From Flavobacteriales bacterium (GTDB taxonomy: Bacteria > Bacteroidota > Bacteroidia > Flavobacteriales_D > Sanyastnellaceae), in assembly GCA_019694805.1 (NCBI GenBank), contig JAIBBG010000002.1:62001-126000 (forward strand): DNA of 64,000 nt. Direction: 5' to 3'. A model generated the notes under the pieces. That model was not told where the DNA came from. It worked only from the letters and a program-made list of their open reading frames with translations, and made no database searches. The position numbers and the translations under genes were made by a program. Of the stretch, positions 35,075-44,381 are shown piece after piece. Numbering within the stretch: the first letter of the stretch is position 1; each line of letters opens with the position of its first letter.

Positions 35075-36505
35075 ATGCCATTAGCGAGAAAAACTTCCAC
35101 TTCAGCCAAAAAGAATGCGGTGAAAAAAACAGCTAAAGTGGTTAACCTGAAGTCGGAGAACACCAAGACACCGGCAGCCAAATCGAAGAAGATCTACGTA
35201 CTCGATACTTCCGTTCTACTGCATGACCACAACAGCATCAATAGCTTCGAAGATAATCAAGTGGCTATTCCCATCACCGTATTGGAGGAATTGGACAAAT
35301 TCAAGATGGGTAACGATACCAAAAATTTTGAAGCCAGAGAATGCATTCGAATCATTGACAGGCTCTCGTCTGAACACACTTTGCAGGAATGGATACCGTT
35401 GGAAAACGGTGAGGGTGGAAGCCTTAGGATAATTCTGAATACATCCGATGAGTTACCTAAAAATGCTGAAGCCATTTTCGATGCCAGAAAAAATGACCAC
35501 AAAATTCTCAATGCGGCCATTCAACTTCAGGAGGAAGAAAAGAAAGCAAGAGTTGTCCTCGTTACCAAAGACATCAATCTTCGGTTAAAGGCTAAAGCAC
35601 TTGATCTTCCAGCCGAGGACTACAAAACAGGAAAGGTGAAAGAAACCATGATGATGTACAGCGGCAGAACGACGCTGGAAAACATGGATTCCGAATTCAT
35701 ACGCAAACTTTATCAAGAAGGCAGATCTGAAGATGTGAATGCACTTGGTAAAGAGAAACACAACAACCACTTCTACATTCTTAAGAATTGTTCTTCGTCT
35801 GCCCTCGCATACTACAATGGCAAAGAACAGGAGATTGAGCGCGTTGATAAAGTGTATGCTTATGGCATTAAACCTAAGAATGCAGAACAAGCCTTCGCAT
35901 TACATGCCATCCTGAATCCTGATATCAAACTCGTGACGATCTCGGGCGTTGCAGGAACCGGTAAAACATTGCTTGCATTGGCTGGTTCTTTGGAAATGAA
36001 AAATATGTATGATCAAGTGATCCTGGCCCGACCAATTGTTCCGTTGAGCAATAAAGAAATCGGCTATTTGCCAGGTGATGCAGAAGAAAAGGTCAATCCA
36101 TACATGCAACCACTTTGGGATAACCTCAATTTCATCAAGAATCAATTTGGTGACAATGAAAAAAAGAGGAAAGCCATAGATGATATGCAGGCGCAAGGAA
36201 AAATTACCATTTGCCCGCTGGCATTCATCCGTGGTCGCAGTCTTTCAAATTGCATCTTCATTGTGGATGAAGCCCAGAATTTAACACCTCATGAAGTGAA
36301 AACAATCATCACCAGAGCTGGTGAAAACACCAAAGTCATTCTCACGGGAGATGTGAGACAAATTGATACACCATATCTCGATGAGCAATCGAATGGTATG
36401 TCTTATGTCATTGAAAGATTAAAGGGACAAGATCTGTATTGTCACGTTACGCTGGAGAGAGGAGAAAGAAGTGAATTGGCCAATCTTGCAAATGAGATGT
36501 TGTAA
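35075..36505 (+). CDS. PIN-PhoH fusion protein (ATPase/RNA helicase type)
   Basis: A 476-residue protein of the PhoH2 type: a Lys/Thr/Ser-rich N-terminal tail (1-38), a PIN ribonuclease domain (about 39-175, YVLDTSVLLHD with Asp44, then VTKD near 165), and a PhoH ATPase domain (about 265-470). The Walker A motif is GVAGTGKT (291-298) and Walker B is IFIVDEAQN (394-402). PhoH2 proteins unwind and cleave RNA in an ATP-dependent way. The ATP site and the first PIN acidic residue are intact. A bidirectional terminator follows at 36560-36586. The gene stands alone, with 274 nt upstream in which I see no clear promoter. Confidence 0.9.
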   Translation: MPLARKTSTSAKKNAVKKTAKVVNLKSENTKTPAAKSKKIYVLDTSVLLHDHNSINSFEDNQVAIPITVLEELDKFKMGNDTKNFEARECIRIIDRLSSEHTLQEWIPLENGEGGSLRIILNTSDELPKNAEAIFDARKNDHKILNAAIQLQEEEKKARVVLVTKDINLRLKAKALDLPAEDYKTGKVKETMMMYSGRTTLENMDSEFIRKLYQEGRSEDVNALGKEKHNNHFYILKNCSSSALAYYNGKEQEIERVDKVYAYGIKPKNAEQAFALHAILNPDIKLVTISGVAGTGKTLLALAGSLEMKNMYDQVILARPIVPLSNKEIGYLPGDAEEKVNPYMQPLWDNLNFIKNQFGDNEKKRKAIDDMQAQGKITICPLAFIRGRSLSNCIFIVDEAQNLTPHEVKTIITRAGENTKVILTGDVRQIDTPYLDEQSNGMSYVIERLKGQDLYCHVTLERGERSELANLANEML

Positions 36506-36555
36506 ATTTTTTTTGAATTGAAAAGATCAGATGATAGATTGAGATGTTTGGATAA

Positions 36556-36586
36556 AAAGAATCCCGGTTATTCCGGGATTTTTTTT
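36556..36586. terminator. Bidirectional terminator between PhoH and PspC genes
   Basis: AATCCCGG (36560-36567) pairs with CCGGGATT (36573-36580), loop TTATT, with an eight-T run on the plus strand and CTTTTT on the minus strand. Confidence 0.88.
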
Positions 36587-36592
36587 GATGTA

Positions 36593-36817
36593 TTACAATT
36601 CGAGTTTTCTGCCGCGCCATAGCCATGGCTTCCATATCCTGGAATGTCTCCTCCAGAAAATTAAAACGAGGTAGGCGAAAATGGGTGATCCGAATGTGAG
36701 AAATGAGAGGTAGATAAATGATAATCTCACATGACGGGTCTTGACTCCCATATAGTCCGCAATACCCGCACATACCCCGAAGAGTTGTTTTTCAAGTAAT
36801 GATGGAAACCGCTTCAT
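36593..36817 (-). CDS. PspC-domain membrane protein
   Basis: A 74-residue PspC-type protein. The signature LLEKQLFGVCAGIADYMGVKTRHVRL is followed by one hydrophobic hairpin or helix (about 33-53) and a basic, Trp-rich tail. PspC domains insert in the inner membrane and, in the phage-shock system, sense membrane stress; short stand-alone versions are common in Bacteroidota. No pspA/B homologue is nearby. It starts 3 nt after the stop of the DUF2851 gene, so the two are co-transcribed. Confidence 0.85.
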   Translation of the reverse strand: MKRFPSLLEKQLFGVCAGIADYMGVKTRHVRLSFIYLSFLTFGSPIFAYLVLIFWRRHSRIWKPWLWRGRKLEL

Positions 36818-36820
36818 GTT

Positions 36821-38113
36821 TTATCCTTTCAAAAGTTTAAGTCCGATTTGACATTCCAAACACCTCTTATTCGCACAATATGCATTGTACAATTGAAGAA
36901 GCGATTGAGAATCTCCAGAGTGTGTCACTTTCATTCCTGATGATATCCAGTTTCTGATTATCCGGTTATCCTCAGCATCGCAAATTTCGAAAAGTCGGAG
37001 GCTTTTGTCAACTTGATCGTGCTCACCCTTGAATTTTCCGTAACTAAACAAAATTACGGCAATTGTGTTCACTAAAATATTTTGAAGTGAATCAGCTCCC
37101 AATCGTGCTCCTGTCTTGGGTTTTAGATGCGAAGATTTTTCAGTATGGGCATCAAACCTGTAATGATCTACCCAATATTCGTGCGTTTCAATGGCCAGTA
37201 AATCTGGTATTTCCCGGATTTCCTCCAGTTGTAGGATTTTGGAAAATAGATGATCCGATTGACAGACAAGTGATGCGAATTGTGCAATCCTGATGGTTGG
37301 GAAATTCGAAGGCCTCAGTCTTCCAAAATTCCATGCTGATGAATTCATCGGTGTAAGTCCATACTTTTTAGCAAGAAACTGATATTCTCTCTGCAATTCC
37401 GAAGGGTATTCTTCCGCAAATATTTCACCCAATAAACCAGCTTGACCAAATAGCAAGGCTTCTACCTGAAAGGGATCACTTTTATGTTTGGCCAAAATGC
37501 GCATCGGTGTTGATGATGCCAATCTTTCCATCGCATCGCCATTCACTTTGAAACCAAAGTTTCTCGCAAGTTTCCGATAAAAGACTTCCGACCAATCGCC
37601 CTGTGTTTCATCCAACAATTGAAGGAACGATTCAGATTTTTTTTCAAGTCTTTCGACCAATAAACGGTCCTTCCAATTGGTGATGGTAAGCGTATCCACC
37701 TCACGCAGCGAAGGTTCACAGGGTACCCAGGTCTTGTTTTTGAGCCAAATCTGGTATCGCTCCCATTGATTGCCGATGAGATAGGTTGAAAGATCAAAAA
37801 CTGGTAAATCGCCCTCTTGATGAAGGAATATTTCTCGATCTGGTTGATAAACCACATGTAAAATGACATTTTTGTAATGCTCATCTTCAGTATGTCCATG
37901 CTTGTGCCAGTCACTGGCTTTCAAATGGATCTCCACATGCCCGCTCCAGGTTTTATCACCAATTTTAAGTCTTGCATTGAGAAAATCAGGGCCGCCATGT
38001 CTGTTGTAAATTCCAGGCTGAATCACAATAAGTCGCTCGCCAGAAGTCGTAAAAAGCTCTGGTTTATTGAAAAGCCGGTATTGCCAAGTGTAATGAAGAT
38101 AGTCTTCCGTCAT
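36821..38113 (-). CDS. DUF2851 family protein
   Basis: A 430-residue soluble protein of DUF2851, a family confined largely to Bacteroidota and relatives and without known function. It is recognised from the N-terminal block YLHYTWQYRLFNKPEL, then IQPGIYNRHGGPDFLNARL, GHVEIHLKASDWHKHGH, and a C-terminal Cys cluster (YNAYCANKRCLECQIG) that could bind a metal. The G-P-D-F, E-x-H and D-W spacing recalls the acidic pattern of PD-(D/E)xK nucleases, which is my inference only. The pspC gene follows after 3 nt. Divergent from the lipoprotein gene at 38193. Confidence 0.85.
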   Translation of the reverse strand: MTEDYLHYTWQYRLFNKPELFTTSGERLIVIQPGIYNRHGGPDFLNARLKIGDKTWSGHVEIHLKASDWHKHGHTEDEHYKNVILHVVYQPDREIFLHQEGDLPVFDLSTYLIGNQWERYQIWLKNKTWVPCEPSLREVDTLTITNWKDRLLVERLEKKSESFLQLLDETQGDWSEVFYRKLARNFGFKVNGDAMERLASSTPMRILAKHKSDPFQVEALLFGQAGLLGEIFAEEYPSELQREYQFLAKKYGLTPMNSSAWNFGRLRPSNFPTIRIAQFASLVCQSDHLFSKILQLEEIREIPDLLAIETHEYWVDHYRFDAHTEKSSHLKPKTGARLGADSLQNILVNTIAVILFSYGKFKGEHDQVDKSLRLFEICDAEDNRIIRNWISSGMKVTHSGDSQSLLQLYNAYCANKRCLECQIGLKLLKG

Positions 38114-38134
38114 GGGGCGTGATTCATGTCATAC

Positions 38135-38165
38135 TTGTCAGTTATACTCATTTTCAGTATCTTTG
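38135..38165 (+). promoter_or_regulatory. Bacteroidota-type promoter of the 38193 lipoprotein gene
   Basis: TTG (38135-38137), 20-nt spacer, TATCTTTG (38158-38165, perfect TAnnTTTG). It lies 27 nt upstream of the ATG and fixes the start at 38193 rather than the earlier frame opening at 38112. Confidence 0.8.
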
Positions 38166-38192
38166 CTCTGGATTAACCAAAACACATTCTCA

Positions 38193-38735
38193 ATGAAAGC
38201 CACACGTATTTTCTTCTTATTCGCAGTTGTCGCAATGGCGCTCAGTAGCTGCGATAAATTCAAAGAAAAAAGATTCTCGACGACCATTCCATATGATTTT
38301 GTGGTTGAAATTCCAGCCGATGGATCAACAGTGGTAGACCTTACAGGTGATGTCACTTCAATGATCAACAAAGAGCTCGAAAAAGTAAAGGACAAAATAA
38401 AGCGTTATGAGCTTGTGAGCGTTGATTATAAAATATGGGAATTTTATGGAGCTTCTCCGAATACCTTTTCCGGTTCGGTTGGTTTTGGAAATGCCAATGC
38501 CACATCAGCAGGACTTACTTATGAGTTCAATGGAATCGATCTTCAAGTGAATAGCGATAATCCTGATCGGGTGAAAATGAACCTGAATAGTCAGGATATC
38601 GCCAATATTCAGCAGTATTTCATGGATACCAATGGCCTGAAAATGTTCTTCAAAGGGGATGTTGATCAAGCACCTTGTCACTTCATCATGCAGATCGTTG
38701 TCAACATCGACGCCATTGCTGAGGTGAAAAAATAA
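38193..38735 (+). CDS. Small lipoprotein of unknown function
   Basis: A 181-residue predicted lipoprotein: N-terminal signal with lipobox ALSSC (Cys20), then a soluble beta-rich body. It contains DLTGDVTSMINKELEKVKDKI, ending in an exported beta-sandwich-like region (QIVVNIDAIAEV). I do not recognise the family. A strong promoter (38135-38165) and its own terminator (38758-38788) frame it as a single-gene transcript. Nothing adjacent suggests a pathway. Outer-membrane location is likely because no retention signal such as Asp follows the Cys-Asp-Lys start; however, rules for Bacteroidota differ and I leave this open. Confidence 0.75.
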   Translation: MKATRIFFLFAVVAMALSSCDKFKEKRFSTTIPYDFVVEIPADGSTVVDLTGDVTSMINKELEKVKDKIKRYELVSVDYKIWEFYGASPNTFSGSVGFGNANATSAGLTYEFNGIDLQVNSDNPDRVKMNLNSQDIANIQQYFMDTNGLKMFFKGDVDQAPCHFIMQIVVNIDAIAEVKK

Positions 38736-38757
38736 TTGATTCCATTTTGGAATAAGT

Positions 38758-38788
38758 AACTGCCATCCTTCGGGTGGCAGTTTTTTTT
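38758..38788 (+). terminator. Terminator after the lipoprotein gene
   Basis: An 11-bp stem AACTGCCATCC/GGGTGGCAGTT (one T-G pair) with a tiny loop, then eight T residues. Confidence 0.88.
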
Positions 38789-38864
38789 GAAATACAATTT
38801 TTGGACATCTATTGTGACAAATGATGGCCATTTCTTCTTCAGATTGCAACGCATAATCTTAACT

Positions 38865-41800
38865 ATGAGAGCGTCATTTTTCCTGTCTGTTTTTTTAATC
38901 ATCGCCAACCTTGCTTCATCTCAAGCCGGCGATACGACGATCATTCAGACATTTTCACCAGATATTCAGAACAATCCTAACGCGGCATATGATTCGCCGG
39001 GTAGAAGATGGTTCGAGTTTCCATCTTCCGATAATGGTGTCGAATACCAGAAAATCCTGATGTATTACAACCTCAGGTGTTTTTCTGATGGTACCGCTGG
39101 TGGTCTTGGTTTTCCTTGTGGTGAGTGGGATTATCTCACTTATACCTACCTTTTCCAACACACTGGATTGCTGGATAGTACTCAGACGACCCATCCTCAT
39201 TACAAAGTCAATAACCTCGATTTTGATGTGGCTCATCTCACTGAACAGCCTGTCTTCATTTTTCATCAGCATGCATTAGATACCACTGTTACCGATGCGT
39301 TGATCAATTCAACAGAACATCAGATAGGAGCAGAAAACGTGCTCATAGCTCAACCACTTGGAAGTGATTATGCACAAAGGCATCAGTTTTTGTATTCGCC
39401 GGAAGACCTCACAAATGCTGGTCTCATTGCGGGCACTCAAATCGGCAGATTTGCATTTCATTTTCCTGATGGCGGGGTGGTGATGGATTGGATGAAGGTA
39501 GAATTTGCATGGGGCGACGCATTGCTAACGAACGCGAATGATCCCTCCTTGGATTTTGTGGAGGTGTTTCATCATCCTTCAGCAATCCAAACTTCGGGCT
39601 GGTTTGAATTCGGTGTAAATGGCAACTTGGCCTGGGATGGCACTTCCTCTTTGGTCGTTCGTGTGTCCAATAGAAATTATACCAACCAACCTGCCGCGAA
39701 TTGGAGCGTCGAACCATCTTCAACAGCCAATGCTTATAGCTATCGTGCAACAGATCGTTACATGAAATTCGATTGGCAAGATGAAGTCAAAGTTCCTGCT
39801 GAAGCGTTCGCTCAAATCACAGATGAAATTTCTATCTCATTCTGGCAATATGGTGATCCGGATTTTCAACCACAGGACGGAACCATTTTCGAAGGAGTGA
39901 ACGCACAAAATCAGCGTGTATTGAATGTACATCTACCTTGGAGCAATGGACGTGTGTATTGGGATGCCGGTTATGATGATGGATATGATCGAATAGATAA
40001 GCAGGCGCAACCACTAAATTTTGAAGGCCAATGGAACCATTGGTGTTTTACAAAAAATACAACCACCGGAAGTATGAAGATATATCTGAATGGTGTGTTG
40101 TGGCATAGCGGTAGTGGTAAGGATAATCCTATGAATGGCATCACCAGATTCAGTATTGGTGGCGCAACAAGTTGGTCGAATTTCTATCGTGGTTATGTAG
40201 ATGAATTTGCAGTTTTCAATGTGGAACTCGATGCCGCTACCATTCAACAATGGATGAATAAGGATATCAATTCTGATCACATGGCATGGTACAATCTTCA
40301 GGTATACTACCACTTTGATGAAATGAATGGCGAGATGGTCATGGATGCCAGTCCAAATGCTCACCACGCATGGATGCACGGTAATGCATCTCGTGTGCTT
40401 TATGAGCCCGAAGAATTGTGGAAAAATGAAATAATTGAAACACAACGCCCGGTAATAAAACTGATCAACGGCGATTTTACGATCCATACTGAAGTCGAAA
40501 CTTTAACCCTTTCAGAAGAAATACCACCAGTATCCATCGTTGAATATGATATTCAGAATTATCAGCCTACTGCAATTTCGGTTGACTATGATTATGAAGA
40601 ACAGAATTCTTTCACCATTGATTTGAATGGCGATACCATCGAAGTAACACTCATACCGGCAGAATACACTTTGAATAACGATGACCTTACCTACTGGCAG
40701 GCACCATTTGAAATCGTCAACAGGTATGAACTCAACCGATTCATCACACCCTATGGCATTCAACTGACACTTGGTCCAGATGGTTGGACATGGATTACGG
40801 ATGTCACCGATTGGGCTCCATTGCTTCGCGATTCGGTTGAATTGGAATCGGGCAATTGGCAAGAGTTACTCGATTTGAAATTTGTTTTCATCGAAGGGCC
40901 ACCAGCAAGGGATGTGATGCGTGTTGAAAGGGTATGGGATAGAAATGTTGGAATTGCGGACTTCGACAATCAGATAGTCCCAGTGACCATTGATAAGCAA
41001 GATGGCGAAGCCATGTGGAAACTTGCAACCACCAACACAGGTCATGGTTTCGGTTATGACGCGAACAATTGCGGAGAATTCTGCAACAATATTCAGCATG
41101 TTGAAGTGAATGGAACTGAACACTGGACATGGGACATCATGCAGGAATGCGCTCAGAATCCGCTTTATCCTCAAGGTGGAACATGGATATACGACCGCGC
41201 AGGCTGGTGTCCTGGAATGAATAGTGCGACAAAAGAATTCGAAATCACACCATATGCTGGAGATGGTGATTCATTTACCATTGATTATGATGTGCAATAT
41301 GATCCTTATGGCAATTATGTCTTCTTCGGAACCCTTTTCGGATATGGCCAGGCCAACCATCAGCACGATCCCGAAATAGAAATGATCACTGCACCAAGTT
41401 CATGGAAAATTCACAGCAGATGGAATCCGATTTGTGATAATCCATCTTTTATTCTTCGGAATAAAGGTGCACAACCGCTCACGGATCTCAATATCTATTA
41501 TGGTGTTCAAGGTGGAGCTACAGAAGCATTTCATTGGACGGGTAATCTTGGTTTTATGGAAAGTGAAGAAGTGGTGCTCACCTACACAGACCCTATCTTG
41601 TGGACGGGAGATTCCAATGAAGAACTCATGTTCTTTATCAATCTTGGAATGAGTGCTGATGGTGCAGATGAAAATACATCGAATAACAATGCGACTAGCA
41701 CTTTCAATAGACCTGTGGTTTATCAGTATGCGAATCTGGATGACAATAGAGTCATTATCCAATTGAAAACAAACAGTGCTTATCTCGAAACGAGTTACAC

Positions 41801-42341
41801 TTTATACGATATCAACGACAACGTGATATTTAGCAGAAACAATTTTGATGCGCCCAATACCACCTATAAAGATACCATTGCCTTGAACAGTGGTTGTTAC
41901 AAATTTCATTTGAAAGATTCCGATGATGATGGATTGAGTTTTTTCGCCAATGATGATGGCAATGGAAACTGCAAATTGGATAAAGTAGCTGGTTTTGATT
42001 TCATCAATTTCGAAACTGATTTTGGAAAAGAAATCATCCATTATTTTTATTTCAAAACAGATTTGGTTCAAGTAGATGAGCAAAACACCACGCCGTTGAG
42101 CATGAGCCTGTATCCTAATCCAACAAGAGGCCAGGTTACACTGCGCACTGAAGGCTTGGACCGCAACCTAAGTATCCGAATTTTCAATGCTACCGGTAAA
42201 ATGATTCAAGAAGAAAATCATAAAAGGAAGTCAACAACAGACGGAATTGAACTTTCTACCGCTAACTTTAGTCCGGGTATTTATCACCTTTGGATCACCG
42301 ATGGTGAAAGATATGCTACTGTGAAGCTGGTGAAGGAGTAA
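38865..42341 (+). CDS. T9SS-secreted PNGase F-like protein with an inserted LamG domain
   Basis: A 1158-residue secreted protein related to peptide-N-glycosidase F, which cleaves N-glycans from glycoproteins. After the signal peptide (1-19), a first PNGase-like piece contains CGEWD (Asp89, matching the catalytic Asp60 of mature PNGase F). About 530 residues later the rest of the core appears: RFITPYG (625-631), a region with CGEFC (Glu738, matching catalytic Glu206) and the highly specific DRAGWCPGM (777-785). Between them sits a LamG-like jellyroll (about 295-505). A T9SS type A sorting domain (about 1079-1158, YPNPTRG) ends the protein. ATG 38865 begins a proper signal peptide. Activity is plausible but the split core is unusual. 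Confidence 0.85.
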   Translation: MRASFFLSVFLIIANLASSQAGDTTIIQTFSPDIQNNPNAAYDSPGRRWFEFPSSDNGVEYQKILMYYNLRCFSDGTAGGLGFPCGEWDYLTYTYLFQHTGLLDSTQTTHPHYKVNNLDFDVAHLTEQPVFIFHQHALDTTVTDALINSTEHQIGAENVLIAQPLGSDYAQRHQFLYSPEDLTNAGLIAGTQIGRFAFHFPDGGVVMDWMKVEFAWGDALLTNANDPSLDFVEVFHHPSAIQTSGWFEFGVNGNLAWDGTSSLVVRVSNRNYTNQPAANWSVEPSSTANAYSYRATDRYMKFDWQDEVKVPAEAFAQITDEISISFWQYGDPDFQPQDGTIFEGVNAQNQRVLNVHLPWSNGRVYWDAGYDDGYDRIDKQAQPLNFEGQWNHWCFTKNTTTGSMKIYLNGVLWHSGSGKDNPMNGITRFSIGGATSWSNFYRGYVDEFAVFNVELDAATIQQWMNKDINSDHMAWYNLQVYYHFDEMNGEMVMDASPNAHHAWMHGNASRVLYEPEELWKNEIIETQRPVIKLINGDFTIHTEVETLTLSEEIPPVSIVEYDIQNYQPTAISVDYDYEEQNSFTIDLNGDTIEVTLIPAEYTLNNDDLTYWQAPFEIVNRYELNRFITPYGIQLTLGPDGWTWITDVTDWAPLLRDSVELESGNWQELLDLKFVFIEGPPARDVMRVERVWDRNVGIADFDNQIVPVTIDKQDGEAMWKLATTNTGHGFGYDANNCGEFCNNIQHVEVNGTEHWTWDIMQECAQNPLYPQGGTWIYDRAGWCPGMNSATKEFEITPYAGDGDSFTIDYDVQYDPYGNYVFFGTLFGYGQANHQHDPEIEMITAPSSWKIHSRWNPICDNPSFILRNKGAQPLTDLNIYYGVQGGATEAFHWTGNLGFMESEEVVLTYTDPILWTGDSNEELMFFINLGMSADGADENTSNNNATSTFNRPVVYQYANLDDNRVIIQLKTNSAYLETSYTLYDINDNVIFSRNNFDAPNTTYKDTIALNSGCYKFHLKDSDDDGLSFFANDDGNGNCKLDKVAGFDFINFETDFGKEIIHYFYFKTDLVQVDEQNTTPLSMSLYPNPTRGQVTLRTEGLDRNLSIRIFNATGKMIQEENHKRKSTTDGIELSTANFSPGIYHLWITDGERYATVKLVKE

Positions 42342-42369
42342 TTTCACCACTGAAAAAAATGACCACACT

Positions 42370-42963
42370 ATGTCTGAAGTATTAAAAGCCAATATCACCA
42401 AACGCATCAATGTCACCGATGCTGAATGGAAAGGGTTAATGGATATCATGCATCCGCTTAAGATCAAGAAGCGTGAATTTTTGCTCAAAGCTGGAGATGT
42501 GTGTGAGTTCAATGCCTTTATTGTTAAAGGATGTCTGCGTACATTTTTCACCGACGACAAAGGCCATGAACATATTTTTCAAATCGGATTTGAAGATTGG
42601 TGGGCCAGTGATCTATCCAGTTTTGTAACCGGTGAACCCGCCAACTACAGCATTGAAGCACTTGAAGATTGTGAGTTACTTCAGATGCATCGCGATGATT
42701 ATGATAAACTCTTTTTGAACTATCCGGTTTATGAGCGCTTCTTCAGGATACTTACGCAACGAGCCTATGTAGCTGGTCAGCAAAGAATGATCGACAGTAT
42801 GAGTTACAATGCGGAAAGACGATATCTTGAATTGGTGAAGAAGTATCCTAATATGGAAATGCGTGTCGCGCAGCATCACATAGCTTCATACTTGGGAATA
42901 ACACCAGAAGCACTGAGTAGAATCAAGCGAGGCATCATCGAAAAGAGCCGGTCAAATTCTTAA
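42370..42963 (+). CDS. Crp/Fnr family transcriptional regulator
   Basis: A 197-residue regulator: cyclic-nucleotide-binding-like beta barrel (about 25-120), a dimer helix, and a C-terminal HTH (about 150-195, VAQHHIASYLGITPEALSRIKRG). The four cysteines of oxygen-sensing FNR are absent, and the residues that grip cAMP in Crp are not evident, so the signal is unknown. Many such short Crp-like regulators occur in Bacteroidota. It is 28 nt downstream of the PNGase-like gene on the same strand and could be read through from it. It is convergent with a cytochrome c gene across a bidirectional terminator. Confidence 0.88.
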   Translation: MSEVLKANITKRINVTDAEWKGLMDIMHPLKIKKREFLLKAGDVCEFNAFIVKGCLRTFFTDDKGHEHIFQIGFEDWWASDLSSFVTGEPANYSIEALEDCELLQMHRDDYDKLFLNYPVYERFFRILTQRAYVAGQQRMIDSMSYNAERRYLELVKKYPNMEMRVAQHHIASYLGITPEALSRIKRGIIEKSRSNS

Positions 42964-43073
42964 TGTTTATCAATTACATTTCTCAATACATTTGCTGACA
43001 ATCACCTGATACAACGAGAAATTGGTAGAAACCACTGCCAGTTTCTGGTTAGTGTTAAAGTGAGTCAAAAAAG

Positions 43074-43124
43074 AATCCTGCCGTATATGGAAATTTCCAC
43101 CCTGCGGCAGGATTTGCTTTTTAT
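43074..43124. terminator. Bidirectional terminator between crp-like and cytochrome c genes
   Basis: AATCCTGCCG (43074-43083) pairs with CGGCAGGATT (43105-43114). The loop itself contains GGAAATTTCC. A T-rich run lies on both strands (TTTGCTTTTTAT on plus, CTTTTTTG on minus). Confidence 0.85.
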
Positions 43125-43139
43125 CGGACTACGTTCGCT

Positions 43140-44120
43140 TTATGAAGGCAGGTCTATCACTGCGGTACCCGTCTCTTTTTTCACCGGCTTCAGGGTTTTC
43201 AGATAAGCATATATCGCTTTCAAATCGGTATCACTCATTTGTTGAAACTGATCCCATGGCATTTCACTAAGAGGTATAATTCTGCCTTTGCGAATCCTTT
43301 CAATGAATTTTTGTTCATCCCAGTCAAAAATTCTACCTGTTTCCGGGTCAGGAGTGAGATTACAAGACACTACTGCTTTGCCGGGTTGCATGGTAGATGG
43401 CATCGCGAAGCCACCTGAATAGTATTCCCCTATATATGCACCGGTTTTCAGATCTCGGTTGGTATGGCAGCCTCTGCAGTTGGCCACATAATTAGCGAGA
43501 TATTCCCCATATTTTGCTGATGAATCAGGTGTGATTTTTTTTGGAATATCCACCCCGGCTTCAGGACCAATAGGTTCAATCAACAACGCATAAACCACCT
43601 TACCCAGGAAATTGAGCTCTTTTTTGGGTACCACGTTTTTTACCGGAGGCATTTGTCTCAAATAAGATATCACTGCCTGAAGATCCTCATCACTAAGGTT
43701 GTGAAATGGCATCACATCAAACAGTGGCCTGCCATCGAAACCAACGCCATACCTGAGTGATCTCGCAATTTGTTGGTCGGTGAGTTTTCCAATACCTGTC
43801 TCTGGATCTGGAGTAATGTTTGGGGTGTAGAGGTTTCCAATAGGCAATGGAAACAAAAATCCACCTTGAAGAGGAATGTGCTCACCTGAGGCCAAGGCAG
43901 CTTGTTTCTCGATAGGACTATGACATCCGCTGCAATGTGCCGGACCATAGACCAGGTATTCGCCACGCGCAAGGACAGCACTGTCTTGAACCGCTGTAAT
44001 GTCAGGGTATTCAGCATCATAGGTTTTACTTTGTTTTGAAAAGACGAAGGCAACGAAGCCTCCGATGACCAAGACAAGGACAATCAATGTCCATTTCAGG
44101 ATTTTGACTAAGGTTCTCAT
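43140..44120 (-). CDS. Membrane-anchored diheme cytochrome c
   Basis: A 326-residue electron-transfer protein: N-terminal transmembrane anchor (about 10-28), then two class I cytochrome c domains. The heme sites are CSGCH (63-67) and CRGCH (215-219). Candidate axial methionines lie in FDVMPFHNLSD and SEMPWDQF, each in the usual position after its heme. The arrangement resembles the cytochrome subunits of periplasmic alcohol or gluconate dehydrogenases, but no dehydrogenase gene is beside it. ATG at 44120 is preferred; the frame opens 14 codons earlier. Electron partner unknown. Confidence 0.88.
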   Translation of the reverse strand: MRTLVKILKWTLIVLVLVIGGFVAFVFSKQSKTYDAEYPDITAVQDSAVLARGEYLVYGPAHCSGCHSPIEKQAALASGEHIPLQGGFLFPLPIGNLYTPNITPDPETGIGKLTDQQIARSLRYGVGFDGRPLFDVMPFHNLSDEDLQAVISYLRQMPPVKNVVPKKELNFLGKVVYALLIEPIGPEAGVDIPKKITPDSSAKYGEYLANYVANCRGCHTNRDLKTGAYIGEYYSGGFAMPSTMQPGKAVVSCNLTPDPETGRIFDWDEQKFIERIRKGRIIPLSEMPWDQFQQMSDTDLKAIYAYLKTLKPVKKETGTAVIDLPS

Positions 44121-44315
44121 AGATGTGGTTTTGGTCTGGTAAACATATAGGATATGTCTCACTGCGAGACTTAATTTTCAAAAGACAATCCTAATATGTT
44201 GAAAAACAATGATTATTCGATGAAATTCAAAGCTTGCGGACCTTTGCTTTGATACACCGGAAATGGAAAATCTTTTAACATTCGGATAAAAATCATGGTT
44301 TTAGGCATTTCTGAC

Positions 44316-44345
44316 TTGTGAAGAAAACATAATTGCCTATTTTCG
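44316..44345 (+). promoter_or_regulatory. Promoter of the PorE-like gene
   Basis: TTG (44316-44318), 19-nt spacer, TATTTTCG (44338-44345; one mismatch to TAnnTTTG). It lies 36 nt before the ATG at 44382, in an otherwise featureless 261-nt intergenic region. Confidence 0.7.
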
Positions 44346-44381
44346 TCACCTTCAAAAAAGACAGAATCCAAAAATTACACT

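Noticed and set aside
40014-40487. A 157-codon open frame antisense to the PNGase-like gene
   Set aside because: The sense frame carries clear LamG and PNGase features. The antisense product has no recognisable composition or signal.
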